From the NCBI RefSeq assembly GCF_946479965.1, contig NZ_CAMLHX010000017.1, forward strand, positions 14,177-78,176: a DNA stretch of 64,000 nucleotides, written 5' to 3'. Position 1 is the stretch's first letter. Each line of letters starts with the position of its first letter. The notes under the pieces were generated by a model. The model was not told where the DNA came from. It saw nothing but the letters and a program-made list of their open reading frames with translations, and did no database searches. The DNA comes from an uncultured Mucilaginibacter sp. Its GTDB lineage: Bacteria > Bacteroidota > Bacteroidia > Sphingobacteriales > Sphingobacteriaceae. Shown here piece by piece: positions 44,351-54,173 of the stretch. Both the position numbers and the translations under genes were made by a program.

Positions 44351-47300
44351 GGCTGTTTGCTGTTGAAATAGTTAACTTGAATATTTGCGTCTATAAGGTT
44401 ACGCACCGCTTCTATGTAATCGTTTTTTACTGCGGTTGCCTGGTTTATCAACTGCACCCACTCCAGGTAATTGATATTGCCCGCGGCCAGCTGCTGGTTA
44501 GCGGCGATAGTTATCAGCCCTGCGTTTTTTAATGCCTGGTCTTCAAAATACTTTACCGCCTCGGCATATTTTTCCTGCTGCAGCACTGCCTCGCGGTATG
44601 CCGTATTAATGTTTTGTACCTCAACAGCATAGTTGCCTTCGGCCACTTGTTTATTCAATTTCGCGCTTTTTATACGTGCTTTTTGCGAACCCGCAAAAAT
44701 GGGGATACCTACACCTACCTGCATAGAATTGAACCGGGTGGATCCATTATACAAAACGTTGTCGGCACCTACGCCCCTTATGCTGGTGTTATTGTAACCG
44801 ATAGAAAGATCGGGCAGAAGCTTGCTCTTTTCCAGTGCTACGGCAGCATCGGCTGTCTGCAGTTGCTGCGCTGATAACATCAGCGCCGGGTGTTGCATTA
44901 TAGATGTTGTATCGACAACAAAAGTCATCCCCGGTTTAAATACTTCCGGCGCGGGTGTAAAGGCAATGGTTGAGTTTAAAAGCAATTGAAACTGTAATTG
45001 CAAAACCGCAGAGTCTTGTTTTAACGGATTGAGCTGTTGTTCTATCTGGCCCAATAATATCTCGGCACTGGTTTTCTCAAGGATATTGGCTTCGCCTTTT
45101 TCTAATCTTAACGCCGCTTTTTTATAGAAATTGCGGTAAAGGCTATCCGTATACAACAGCAATTGCCGCTTTTGCTCCAAAAGCGTTATGGAATAAAATA
45201 CTTGTGTTACCTGTCTTTTTAATAAAGCCTCCTGTACGGCAATGTTAAGTACGCTGCTTTTCCAGTCCTGCTTTAAAAGTTCCTTTTGTCTGCTGTATAC
45301 GGTTGGAAAACTGAACGACTGCGAAATGCCAAATTTAGTATCAGAATAACTACTGTTAAACTGCCCGAATTCGCCAAATGCGTTTGCCTGAGGTATAGTT
45401 GTTGATGTGCCAATAAGCATTTGCTGATACCTGGCCTTTAACTGTTCCTGCTTTACACGTAAATTGTTTTTTAAAGCGGTATCAATAGCAGCCTTAAGCG
45501 CAATAGGCTGCTGCGCATTAGCCGATTGGCTTATTCCGGTTAACAGCAAAAAGCCAACCAGCATTACTGCCGATTTGTTTATAGTATTCTTAAAACCTTT
45601 TTCGCTTATGATGTACAACACCGGCAAAACGAATAGGGTTAAAAAGGTAGCTATCAGCAATCCGCCTATTACAACGGTGGCCAGCGGGCGCTGCACCTCG
45701 GCGCCTGCTCCGTTGCTTAGCGCCATAGGTAAAAATCCCAATGACGCCACAAAGGCGGTCATTAAAACCGGCCGTAATCTTAGTGCTGTTCCGGTTAGTA
45801 CTATGGTTTTCATATCAGTAACTCCCTGTTTTTTTATACTGTTAAATTCAGATATCAGCACAATGCCGTTAAGTACCGCCACACCAAACAGCGCGATAAA
45901 GCCCACCCCCGCACTGATGCTGAAAGGCATACCCCGCAGTGCCATAAACAAAATGCCGCCAATGGCAGACAGCGGAATAGCCGAATAAATAAGCAGCCCT
46001 TGCTTTACAGAATTGAACGCGAAAAACAACAACAGGAAAATGAGCGCCAGCGATACAGGCACTGCTATCATCAACCGTTGTTTGGCGGCATTTAAGTTTT
46101 CAAAGGCACCACCATAAGTTACATAATAACCTGCAGGCAATTTAAGTTGCGTATCAACCTTTGCCTGTAGCTCATTAACAATGGTCTCCACATCGCGGCC
46201 ACGCACATTAAAGCCAACTATGATGCGGCGTTTAGCATCCTCTCGCTGTATTTGGTTAGGGCCGTCTTTTATCTGCACATCAGCCAATTGGTACAGCGGT
46301 ATTTGCGTGCCCTGTGGCGTTGGGATTAGCAGGTTTTGGATATCCTTCAAATCCTTTTTTTGTTCGCCGCTTATGCGTACTACTATTTCAAAGCGTTTTT
46401 CGCCCTCGAATAATGTCCCTGTACTTTGACCGGCAAGGGCTGTATTAACTACCTTGTTTATATCAACTATATTAAGACCATACTGCGCAATGGCGTTGCG
46501 GTTGTAATTAATTGTGATCTGCGGTAAGCCTGATACCGCTTCTACATAAAGGTTTTGCGCACCATCAACGGTGTTAACCATTCGTCCTAATTTGGTGGCG
46601 TAAGCGGCAAGTGTATCCAGGTCCTCGCCAAATATTTTACACACTACATCTTGCCGTGCACCTGTCATCAATTCGTTAAACCGCATCTGCACGGGAAACT
46701 GAAAGCCCGCTGTTATGCCAGGCACGGCTTGCAGCGCGGTGCCCATTTTTTCGGCCAGTTCATCAAATGTTTTGGCTGATGTCCACTCATCCTTGGGCTT
46801 TAAAATAACCATCATATCGCTGGCTTCCATGGGCATGGGGTCGGTAGGTACCTCGCCGCTACCAATTTTGGTCACCACCTTTTCCACTTCGGGGAATTGT
46901 GTTTTTAAAATATGCGCCGCTTTTTGTGTGCTGGCTATGGTGGTGTTAATGTTGCTGCCTGTAAGTACACGGGTATCAACGGCGAAATCACCTTCTTCCA
47001 GCGCGGGGATAAACTCGCCACCTAAAGTGGTTAGTACAAAAACAGAAACGATGAACAATCCAATAACGGCTAGCAACAACATCTCCGGGAAAGCAATTAC
47101 CCGTTCCAATGCATTGCGGTAGGATGTTGTTACCTTTTCCATCAGCCTTTCTGAGAAATTAGGCGAGTGTTTTATTTTTTTGCTGAGGAAAACCGAGCTC
47201 ATCATAGGTATATAGGTGAGCGATAAAATGAATGCCCCTAATAAAGCAAATGCTACCGTTTGTGCCATAGGCTTGAACATTTTCCCCTCAATACCCTCCA

Positions 47301-48705
47301 ACGCGAAGATGGGCAGGTACACCACCAGGATAATGATTTGTGCAAACACAGCGCTATTCATCATCTTGCCGGCAGATGACGTTACCTCACTGTCCATGGT
47401 TGGCTGGTCGATGCTGTTTGCTGTGCTAAACTTCTTGGCGTGGCTAAGCCGGTGCATCACCGCTTCAACAATAATTACAGCGCCGTCCACAATCAAACCA
47501 AAATCGAGCGCGCCAAGGCTCATCAGGTTGCCGCTTACCCCGAATAGGTTCATCATGATAATAGCAAACAGCATTGCTAGTGGTATAACAGACGACACTA
47601 ATAACCCTGCTCTTAAATTACCCAGGAACAATACCAGTACCAGCACCACAATTAAAGCGCCTTCTAATAAATTACGTTCAACTGTGCTAATGGCATTATT
47701 CACCATTTTGGTGCGATCTAAAAACGGCTCAACAACAACACCCTCCGGAAGCGTTTTTTGGATCTGGGCAATGCGTTCCTTTACGTTTTTGATCACTTCG
47801 CTACTGTTGGCGCCTTTCAGCATCATTACAACGGCTCCGGCTACTTCACCCTCATCATTATAGCACATGGCGCCGTAGCGCGTTGCATAACCTGTTTTAA
47901 CATCGGCCACATCCTCAATAAACAAAGGCGTACCATCGCCGTTGTTGCGGATAACCGTGTTATTAATGTCGTTTATATTTCCTATTAAACCTTCGCTGCG
48001 GATGTATAAAACTGTCGGTCCCTTTTCAATATAAGCGCCGCCGATGTTTTGGTTGTTGTTCTCTAAGGCCGTAAAAACATCGGTTATGGTGATGTTGTGC
48101 GACAACAGTTTGCCCGGATCTACCTCAATAGAATATTGTTTAAGCTTACCGCCAAAGCTGCTTACCTCGGCAACGCCTTTAACGCCCAGTAGTTGCCTGC
48201 GCACTATCCAATCTTGTATGGTGCGCAGTTCTGTTTCATCGTATTTATCTTCGAAACCTTTTTTGGGCCTAACCACGTACTGGTAAATTTCGCCCAGGCC
48301 GGTACTTACAGGGCCCAACTCGGGTGTGCCAATGCCTTCGGGGATCTGGGTTTGTACCTGCTGCAGGCGTTCGGCAACTTGTTGGCGGGCCCAGTAAACG
48401 TCGGTGGCATCATCAAAAACAATGGTAACTAAGGACAGGCCGAATCTTGAAAAACTCCTGATCTCTTTGATGCCCGGAATATTGCTGTTGGCCTGCTCAA
48501 TGGGATAAGTAACCAAACGCTCAATATCCGTTGCGCCAAATGATGGGGCGATGGTTATCACCTGCACCTGGTTATCAGTAATATCGGGTACGGCATCAAT
48601 AGGAAGCCGCGTAAACTGGAAAATGCCATAGCTTATAAGGGCAATAGTAAAAAGCCCTACAATAAGCTTGTTCTTCACAGAAAAAGCTATTATATAATCT
48701 AACAT
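44347..48705 (-). CDS. CzcA/CusA heavy-metal RND pump fused to a TolC-like outer-membrane protein
   Basis: A 1452-residue fusion. Residues 1-1040 are a full heavy-metal RND transporter: LPIDAVPDITDNQVQVITIAP, GLIVDGAVIIVEAVMHRLSH in TM4 and FIPALEEGDFAVDTR. The last pump helix ends FVLPVLYIISEKGFK. After a short basic loop comes a signal-peptide-like stretch (MLVGFLLLTGISQSANAQQ, about 1045-1064), then a 390-residue outer-membrane efflux domain with TolC-type helices (ALKAAIDTALKNNLRVKQEQ). Other Bacteroidota have such fusions. The arrangement suggests signal-peptidase cleavage after ANA to free the outer-membrane channel. The metal is not determined; cobalt/zinc/cadmium or copper/silver are the options. 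Confidence 0.92.
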   Translation of the reverse strand: MLDYIIAFSVKNKLIVGLFTIALISYGIFQFTRLPIDAVPDITDNQVQVITIAPSFGATDIERLVTYPIEQANSNIPGIKEIRSFSRFGLSLVTIVFDDATDVYWARQQVAERLQQVQTQIPEGIGTPELGPVSTGLGEIYQYVVRPKKGFEDKYDETELRTIQDWIVRRQLLGVKGVAEVSSFGGKLKQYSIEVDPGKLLSHNITITDVFTALENNNQNIGGAYIEKGPTVLYIRSEGLIGNINDINNTVIRNNGDGTPLFIEDVADVKTGYATRYGAMCYNDEGEVAGAVVMMLKGANSSEVIKNVKERIAQIQKTLPEGVVVEPFLDRTKMVNNAISTVERNLLEGALIVVLVLVLFLGNLRAGLLVSSVIPLAMLFAIIMMNLFGVSGNLMSLGALDFGLIVDGAVIIVEAVMHRLSHAKKFSTANSIDQPTMDSEVTSSAGKMMNSAVFAQIIILVVYLPIFALEGIEGKMFKPMAQTVAFALLGAFILSLTYIPMMSSVFLSKKIKHSPNFSERLMEKVTTSYRNALERVIAFPEMLLLAVIGLFIVSVFVLTTLGGEFIPALEEGDFAVDTRVLTGSNINTTIASTQKAAHILKTQFPEVEKVVTKIGSGEVPTDPMPMEASDMMVILKPKDEWTSAKTFDELAEKMGTALQAVPGITAGFQFPVQMRFNELMTGARQDVVCKIFGEDLDTLAAYATKLGRMVNTVDGAQNLYVEAVSGLPQITINYNRNAIAQYGLNIVDINKVVNTALAGQSTGTLFEGEKRFEIVVRISGEQKKDLKDIQNLLIPTPQGTQIPLYQLADVQIKDGPNQIQREDAKRRIIVGFNVRGRDVETIVNELQAKVDTQLKLPAGYYVTYGGAFENLNAAKQRLMIAVPVSLALIFLLLFFAFNSVKQGLLIYSAIPLSAIGGILFMALRGMPFSISAGVGFIALFGVAVLNGIVLISEFNSIKKQGVTDMKTIVLTGTALRLRPVLMTAFVASLGFLPMALSNGAGAEVQRPLATVVIGGLLIATFLTLFVLPVLYIISEKGFKNTINKSAVMLVGFLLLTGISQSANAQQPIALKAAIDTALKNNLRVKQEQLKARYQQMLIGTSTTIPQANAFGEFGQFNSSYSDTKFGISQSFSFPTVYSRQKELLKQDWKSSVLNIAVQEALLKRQVTQVFYSITLLEQKRQLLLYTDSLYRNFYKKAALRLEKGEANILEKTSAEILLGQIEQQLNPLKQDSAVLQLQFQLLLNSTIAFTPAPEVFKPGMTFVVDTTSIMQHPALMLSAQQLQTADAAVALEKSKLLPDLSIGYNNTSIRGVGADNVLYNGSTRFNSMQVGVGIPIFAGSQKARIKSAKLNKQVAEGNYAVEVQNINTAYREAVLQQEKYAEAVKYFEDQALKNAGLITIAANQQLAAGNINYLEWVQLINQATAVKNDYIEAVRNLIDANIQVNYFNSKQP

Positions 48706-48810
48706 AAAAAATGTGATGTTGAAATAAATTGCAATTCAAAAAAACCGGTGTATAGCATAGCGCAAGCCACACCATAGCAAAGGTTTATTAAAATTTGAAT
48801 AGGAAAATGA

Positions 48811-49197
48811 TCAACAAGCTTTTGGCGGCTGCCAGATACGGGAAAGATAAGAGGATGGTAAAAAATCATCCTGCATAATAAAACGCTGCTCCTTTTTAAG
48901 TTGAACGGGATGATGTATAGCTATGTTTACGTTCTGCGGAACTATTACAGGTATTGTTGCGCAAACACACTTATCAAGTGTTTTAAAGGGAAGTTGCATG
49001 TCCTCGGCATAATCACTGGAGAGCGGACTGCCGTGCATGTAATGCATATCTAAAAAATCAAGAAAAGAAATATCACCATTTAGCTGCTTGTGTTCATAAT
49101 AATGCTCAAAAACAACAGGCAGTTTCAGCAACTGATGCAATTCAGTTGTTGAAAACAGGTAGGCTGTAAGGATCAATATGACGGTGAACTTTCTCAA
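48811..49197 (-). CDS. Small exported protein linked to metal efflux operon
   Basis: A 128-residue protein beginning with a TTG codon (no better start in frame) and a signal sequence (ILILTAYLFSTTELHQ). The body is rich in His, Asp and Met: EHYYEHKQLN, FLDFLDMHYMHG and YAEDMQLPFK, a layout seen in small proteins that precede czc-type operons in Bacteroidota. It lies 105 nt upstream of the pump gene on the same strand. A periplasmic metal-binding or sensing role is an inference. Confidence 0.7.
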   Translation of the reverse strand: MRKFTVILILTAYLFSTTELHQLLKLPVVFEHYYEHKQLNGDISFLDFLDMHYMHGSPLSSDYAEDMQLPFKTLDKCVCATIPVIVPQNVNIAIHHPVQLKKEQRFIMQDDFLPSSYLSRIWQPPKAC

Positions 49198-49336
49198 TTG
49201 ACCCTAAAGTTAAATAACGATAATGAATAACGCTAAAAAAATATAAGATTGATACAAACCAACGTTATGTTTACGGCCTAAGAATATTTTAAACAAATTA
49301 TTACCTTAGTGCTGTAAACCAATATATATCGATCTT

Positions 49337-50341
49337 ATGAATTTCCGCAGAACCGCATTTGCCGCTATTGTTATAGCGCTTGGTGGCTTTTCAACCCAGG
49401 CTCAACCCAAAAAACCCTTAATAACCGTAAAGGCTATTGACCCTGCTTTTAACAAGCTGGTAAGTAAAACCGCCAAAGCCGAAATTTTAGCCGAAGGCTT
49501 TGTTTGGAGCGAGGGCCCCTTATGGATAGAGAGCCAGCAGATGCTGCTGTTTTCTGACGTGAAAAAAAACAGAATATATAAGTGGACCAAAGCAAAAGGC
49601 AAAGAAGTTTTCCTGTACCCTTCGGGATATACTGGCAAAACCATACGTGGCGGTGAGCTGGGCTCAAACGGCCTGGGCCTGAGCCCTGATGGAAAGCTGA
49701 TTATATGCCAGGACGGTAACCGGTTGGTTGTTGCGATGGATGCCCCGCTTGATAAACCCAAATCATGGTATAAAGTAATAGCATCAAACTACAAAGGTTT
49801 AAAATTTGACAGTCCTAACGATCTTGATTTTTTAACTAACGGCGATATTTATTTTACTGATCCGCCTTACGGGTTGGAAAAAAACGTTGACGATCCGCTT
49901 AAGGAAGCTAAATACCAGGGCGTTTACCGCATAGCTAAAAAAGACGGTAAAGTTACTTTGCTTACTACGGAGATTACCCGGCCAAATGGTATAGCGTTCT
50001 TCCCCGGTCAGAAACGGGTGCTGATAGCCAATTCAGATCCGCTTAAACCAGATTGGTATGTTTATGACCTGGATAAAGACGGTTTGCTGATCAATAAAAA
50101 AACATTCTTTACCGCACAGATGCCTAAAGAATACAACGGCGTGCCGGATGGTTTAAAGATAGACAAAGATGGTAACGTGTTCGCTACCGGTCCGGGCGGC
50201 ATATTTGTGCTGAATAGCGCGGGTAAATTATTAGGTAAAATTGAGGTGGATGATCTGGCCTCCAACTGCAGTTTCTCCGCAGATCAGAAAACGCTGTATG
50301 TAACTAACAACCACCGGGTAATTAAAATAGCGTTGCGGTAA
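49337..50341 (+). CDS. SMP-30/gluconolactonase family protein (copy 1)
   Basis: A 334-residue exported six-bladed beta-propeller (signal cleaved after TQAQP). Calcium-binding and active-site phrases are AEGFVWSEGPLWIESQQMLLF, ELGSNGLGLSPDGKLIICQDGNR, KFDSPNDLDFLTNGDIYFTDPPYG and PDGLKIDKDGNVFATGPGG. The family hydrolyses sugar lactones. The next gene encodes a close paralogue after a single base. The neighbouring beta-propeller and metallo-hydrolase suggest a secreted catabolic set. Confidence 0.9.
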   Translation: MNFRRTAFAAIVIALGGFSTQAQPKKPLITVKAIDPAFNKLVSKTAKAEILAEGFVWSEGPLWIESQQMLLFSDVKKNRIYKWTKAKGKEVFLYPSGYTGKTIRGGELGSNGLGLSPDGKLIICQDGNRLVVAMDAPLDKPKSWYKVIASNYKGLKFDSPNDLDFLTNGDIYFTDPPYGLEKNVDDPLKEAKYQGVYRIAKKDGKVTLLTTEITRPNGIAFFPGQKRVLIANSDPLKPDWYVYDLDKDGLLINKKTFFTAQMPKEYNGVPDGLKIDKDGNVFATGPGGIFVLNSAGKLLGKIEVDDLASNCSFSADQKTLYVTNNHRVIKIALR

Positions 50342-50342
50342 T

Positions 50343-51365
50343 ATGAGTGTTTTTATGAGTTTCCGTAAATCGGTATTAGCTGCTTTAGTTATAACGCTTG
50401 TGGGCCTGGCAGCGCAGGCTCAACCCCGGTTCCCGGCCCAGCAAGGACCCTTAATAAAATTGCAATCAATCGACCCGGCTTTTGATGTCCTGGTTCGTAA
50501 GGATGCCAAGGCCGAAGTTTTAGCCGATGGTTTTATGTGGTGCGAAGGGCCTGTGTGGATAGAAAAACATAAAATGCTGGTTTTTTCTGACGTAAGAAAA
50601 AACGTAATTTATAAATGGACCGCAGAAAAAGGTAAGGAACTATATCTTGATCCTTCTGGGTATACAGGCACTATTCCGCGCGGTGGCGAGTTGGGATCAA
50701 ACGGTTTGGGTCTTAGTAATGATGGGAAGTTGGTTATATGCCAGGATGGCAACAGGCAGGTGGTAATAATGGACGCGCCGCTGGATAAGCCGCAGCCTAA
50801 ATTTAAAGCGTTGGCATCAAACTATAAAGGCCTGAAATTTGACAGCCCTAACGACCTTGCCTTTATGAGCAATGGCGATATTTATTTTACCGACCCGCCT
50901 TATGGTTTGGAAAAAAACGTTGCCGACCCACTGAAGGAAGCTAAATACCAGGGTGTATACAAGATCTCAAAAAACGGAGAAGTTACCCTGCTCACTACGG
51001 AAATAACCCGCCCTAATGGCATAGGCATTTTCCCCGGAGAAAAGCAAATATTGATAGCTAACTCTGACCCCGCTAACCCGGTTTGGTATATTTATGATCT
51101 GGATAAAAATGGCCTGCTTGCTAACCAGCGTGTATTTTACAAAGCTGAAGGGCAAGGGTTCGGCTCGCCGGACGGCTTAAAAATTGATAAACAGGGCAAT
51201 GTTTTTGCAACAGGGCCGGGCGGCGTATGGATATTCAATAAAACCGGAAAACTATTGGGGCGGATAATGATAGATATGCTTACATCAAACTGCAGTTTCT
51301 CTGCCGACCAGAAAACATTGTATGTAACGAATACTAACAGGGTGTTAAAGATAATGTTGCGGTAG
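50343..51365 (+). CDS. SMP-30/gluconolactonase family protein (copy 2)
   Basis: A 340-residue paralogue of the preceding protein; ATG 50343 overlaps nothing but lies one base after the previous stop, and ATG 50355 is a second candidate. It has the signal peptide end AAQAQP and the same motifs (ADGFMWCEGPVWIEKHKML, ELGSNGLGLSNDGKLVICQDGN, FDSPNDLAFMSNGDIYFTD). The two share well over half of their residues by eye, which indicates a tandem duplication followed by divergence. Confidence 0.9.
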   Translation: MSVFMSFRKSVLAALVITLVGLAAQAQPRFPAQQGPLIKLQSIDPAFDVLVRKDAKAEVLADGFMWCEGPVWIEKHKMLVFSDVRKNVIYKWTAEKGKELYLDPSGYTGTIPRGGELGSNGLGLSNDGKLVICQDGNRQVVIMDAPLDKPQPKFKALASNYKGLKFDSPNDLAFMSNGDIYFTDPPYGLEKNVADPLKEAKYQGVYKISKNGEVTLLTTEITRPNGIGIFPGEKQILIANSDPANPVWYIYDLDKNGLLANQRVFYKAEGQGFGSPDGLKIDKQGNVFATGPGGVWIFNKTGKLLGRIMIDMLTSNCSFSADQKTLYVTNTNRVLKIMLR

Positions 51366-51416
51366 ATTATACGTTTAAGAACAGCCTCAGGGGGGACATC
51401 CCTTAAAAATTTAATT

Positions 51417-52295
51417 ATGGTAAAATCATTCATAAAAAAAACGCTACTCCTCATCGGCCTATGTTGCATGAGCCTTTTTGCATCGGCACAGGTAGTAGTA
51501 AAGGAGCGGGCCACGCTTACGCCCAACTGGGTGAAATTATATAAGCCTTTCCGCATTGTAGGAAACCTTTATTATGTAGGAACGTATGACCTGGCTTGTT
51601 ACCTTATAGTAACACCGAAGGGAAATATCTTGATCAATACAGGCCTGGCGGCTTCAACGCCCGTTATAAAAGCCAATATTGAGGAACTGGGCTTTAAGCT
51701 GGAAGACACCAAAATATTGCTCACCACCCACGCGCATTACGACCATGTTGGCGCAATGGCCGAAATTAAAAAATTGACCGGTGCAAAAATGATGATAAAC
51801 GAAGCCGATGCAAGTGTGCTGGCGGATGGCGGAGTATCTGATTATGCCTACGGTGGCGAGTTCCCCAGTTTTGCACCGGTGAAGCCCGATGTTTTGCTAA
51901 AGGATGGCAGTAAAGTGAAATTGGGCGGCACGGAGATCACCATTGTAAACAGCTATGGCCACAGCAAGGGAGCAAACAGCTTTTTATTGAATGTTAAGGA
52001 CGAAACCAAAACCTGGAAGGTGTTTATTGCTAATATGCCTACCATTATTGCTAACGAACCCTTTAACGCTGTACCGGGCTACCCCAACATTTCTGCCGAT
52101 TATGCGCATACTTTAGCAGCAATAAAAGCGCAGACCTTTGACATTTGGCTGGCATCGCATGCCGACCAGATGAAGATGCACAGCAAGCGTAAACCTGATG
52201 ATGCCTATAACCCAGCAGCATTTGTAGATCGCGCGGGGTTTGATGCTACTATAGCCAATTTTGATGCGGCGTATCAGAGGAAGATAAAGCAGTAG
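51417..52295 (+). CDS. Subclass B3-like metallo-beta-lactamase fold hydrolase
   Basis: A 292-residue exported zinc hydrolase (signal ends FASAQV). The HxHxDH motif is His105-Ala-His107-Tyr-Asp109-His110, the second site His lies in VNSYGHSKGANSF and the last in LASHADQMKMH. This ligand set and the N-terminal segment WVKLYKPFRIVGNLYYVG match subclass B3 enzymes, so beta-lactam hydrolysis is possible. The location in a run of lactonase and propeller genes with a 51-nt gap leaves open a non-antibiotic substrate. Confidence 0.85.
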   Translation: MVKSFIKKTLLLIGLCCMSLFASAQVVVKERATLTPNWVKLYKPFRIVGNLYYVGTYDLACYLIVTPKGNILINTGLAASTPVIKANIEELGFKLEDTKILLTTHAHYDHVGAMAEIKKLTGAKMMINEADASVLADGGVSDYAYGGEFPSFAPVKPDVLLKDGSKVKLGGTEITIVNSYGHSKGANSFLLNVKDETKTWKVFIANMPTIIANEPFNAVPGYPNISADYAHTLAAIKAQTFDIWLASHADQMKMHSKRKPDDAYNPAAFVDRAGFDATIANFDAAYQRKIKQ

Positions 52296-52313
52296 GTTCT
52301 TAAACACCGTACT

Positions 52314-53408
52314 ATGAAAGCCATAAAAGTTCTTTTTCTTGCATTGCTTTTAACGGTTCCGTTTGGTGCTGTTATCGCCCAAAAGAAACCAGCTAATGCG
52401 GCAAAGGCAACACCCTGCATAGATGTACTCAAGCTTTTTACGGCCACCAACGTACCTGCTATGGCACCCGAAGAAGAGGCTGCGCCTTTAGTAGCCGCCG
52501 CGGAAGAAGCACCGGCCAACCTGCCCGGCAAGGGCCTTGCCCAACACCCCATGTTATACGTTGGTGAGAACAACAACCGCATGTCGCTTATTAACGGTGG
52601 CAAAGTGATATGGACCTATCAAACCGGTAAAGGTCCGGAGTATGATGATGTTTGGATGCTGTCTAACGGTAACATATTGTTTAGTCGCATGAAGTATGTT
52701 GCCATGATAACGCCCGATAAGAAGGTGCTCTGGCGCTATGACCTCAACCCGGCAGAAGGAGCAACCCACACAGAAGTACACACCTGTCAGCCTATAGGAT
52801 TAGACAAGGTTATGTTTGTTATTAACGGCCTGCCACCTAAGTTGATGATAGTAAATATTAAAACCGGAAAAGTAGAGGTGGAGCATGTATTGCCCGCCAA
52901 AAATCCGCAAAACCCTGCCGATATTCACGGTCAGTTTAGGCGCGCGCGTGTAACAGCGCAGGGAACTTACCTCGTATCTTACCTCAATTTGAACATGGTG
53001 GTTGAGTACGACAAAAATTTTAAGGAGATCTGGATATACAATATCCCGTCGCCCTGGGCAGCCATCCGACTAAAAAATGGCAACACGCTTATCAATGATG
53101 AAAAGGAATGGCTTGTACGAGAAGTAAACGCAAAAAGCGAAACCGTGTGGGAGTTTAATTTTAAAACAGATCTGCCCGCCGAATATCAGTTCCTATCCGC
53201 ACCACAAACCAGTACCCGTTTAGCCAATGGCAATACCATTTTTACCTCGCGCGGGCAAAGGGGTAAAGGTCCGCAATTAATAGAAGTAACACCCGACAAA
53301 AAAGTGGTTTGGGTACTGAACGACTGGAAAAACGTAGGCGATGCCACCGCGGTGCAGATCTTGGATGATCCGGGTGTGCCGGAAGTGCCGGGGGAGTCTG
53401 AGCATTAA
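52314..53408 (+). CDS. PQQ-like beta-propeller repeat protein, exported
   Basis: A 364-residue protein with a signal peptide (VPFGAVIAQK) and an Ala/Glu-rich linker (about 45-70). The remainder is a beta-propeller with Trp-docking-like strands (GGKVIWTYQTGKGPEYDDVW, ITPDKKVLWRYDLNPAEGAT, VTPDKKVVWVLNDWKN). It has no obvious PQQ-binding residues, so it may be a structural or ligand-binding propeller. It starts 19 nt after the metallo-hydrolase. Confidence 0.7.
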   Translation: MKAIKVLFLALLLTVPFGAVIAQKKPANAAKATPCIDVLKLFTATNVPAMAPEEEAAPLVAAAEEAPANLPGKGLAQHPMLYVGENNNRMSLINGGKVIWTYQTGKGPEYDDVWMLSNGNILFSRMKYVAMITPDKKVLWRYDLNPAEGATHTEVHTCQPIGLDKVMFVINGLPPKLMIVNIKTGKVEVEHVLPAKNPQNPADIHGQFRRARVTAQGTYLVSYLNLNMVVEYDKNFKEIWIYNIPSPWAAIRLKNGNTLINDEKEWLVREVNAKSETVWEFNFKTDLPAEYQFLSAPQTSTRLANGNTIFTSRGQRGKGPQLIEVTPDKKVVWVLNDWKNVGDATAVQILDDPGVPEVPGESEH

Positions 53409-53426
53409 GAACGGAAGAGGTACAAA

Positions 53427-53759
53427 ATGACTATCTTAAAGAAAACCCTAACTATAATAACCTTATTCGTTTTTTTGTGGCTAAAAGACGATAAGGCCTG
53501 TAAAATGTTTAGCGATCACTTAGCTGTGATAAAAGAAAGTGTCGAAAAGAAAAAGCCTGTAAATGCCTCTAAAATAAACGAAGCGATTTCTTTTTTGGAA
53601 CAAGTTACTTTAATCAAGTCTACTTCTGATGGCAATTATTTTGGTAGGTTTAGTCCAAATGAGCAAGACTTTAATAATTGGAATCAATGGTTTAAAAAAA
53701 ACAAGTCCATGCTTTATTGGGAGGAAAAAGAACGTAAAGTAAAGGTGAAATCTAAGTAA
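53427..53759 (+). CDS. Hypothetical protein, AT-rich gene
   Basis: A 110-residue protein with a hydrophobic N-terminus (TLTIITLFVFLWL) and a charged helical body (DHLAVIKESVEKKKPVNASK, INEAISFLEQVT). I recognise no family. It starts 19 nt after the propeller gene; its base composition is more AT-rich than the four genes before it. It may be exported or membrane anchored. Confidence 0.55.
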   Translation: MTILKKTLTIITLFVFLWLKDDKACKMFSDHLAVIKESVEKKKPVNASKINEAISFLEQVTLIKSTSDGNYFGRFSPNEQDFNNWNQWFKKNKSMLYWEEKERKVKVKSK

Positions 53760-53770
53760 TGTACTTTTTT

Positions 53771-53813
53771 CCGTCCCCTCACTGTCTCCTGAAAGCTATC
53801 CCGCGGTAGTACC
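53771..53813. repeat. Dispersed stem-loop repeat, copy C
   Basis: Starting CCGTCCCCTCA and containing TCCTGAAAG and GGTAG, this copy aligns without gaps with 54353-54394, differing at about nine of 42 positions. It lacks the matching stem of the other copy. Confidence 0.55.
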
Positions 53814-53815
53814 AA

Positions 53816-54040
53816 CTAATCCGCCGGATTAATTATCTGCTCTCCCAAGCTTTGAATGTCTTCTTTGCTTAATTCCTGCGGGTTATCACTGGTCCAGATG
53901 TACAGAGTATCTTTATAAATGGTGATGGTACGGTCCTCAAATTGAATATCATACAGTGTTTTATCGCCCTCCACATGCTCAGAAATACGCACCGGGAACT
54001 GTTCGCCGTTGAGGGATATGTTATAATCGTAGCTTTTCAT
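53816..54040 (-). CDS. Small acidic hypothetical protein between repeats
   Basis: A 74-residue soluble protein from ATG 54040 (an upstream TTG start is possible). It contains YDYNISLNGEQFPVRISEHV, followed by beta-strand-like DIQFEDRTITIYKDTLYIW and an acidic helix. I recognise no family. Both sides are flanked by copies of the same stem-loop repeat, which could mean the gene was moved or simply that repeats settle in this gap. Confidence 0.6.
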   Translation of the reverse strand: MKSYDYNISLNGEQFPVRISEHVEGDKTLYDIQFEDRTITIYKDTLYIWTSDNPQELSKEDIQSLGEQIINPAD

Positions 54041-54173
54041 ATTCAATATCTGCTGGTCCTGTCAGATGTTTTCCCGACAGTACTGTATTAACAGAAATTG
54101 CAGATAGGTTGTTTGTTCCGCCCTTGTCGCTGTTATTACTCTTATTGTTCGGAAGAAATAATATAGGGATCAA

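Noticed and set aside
45464..47863. Long plus-strand frames opposite the RND pump gene
   Set aside because: They are antisense shadows of a strongly conserved gene and show no family features.
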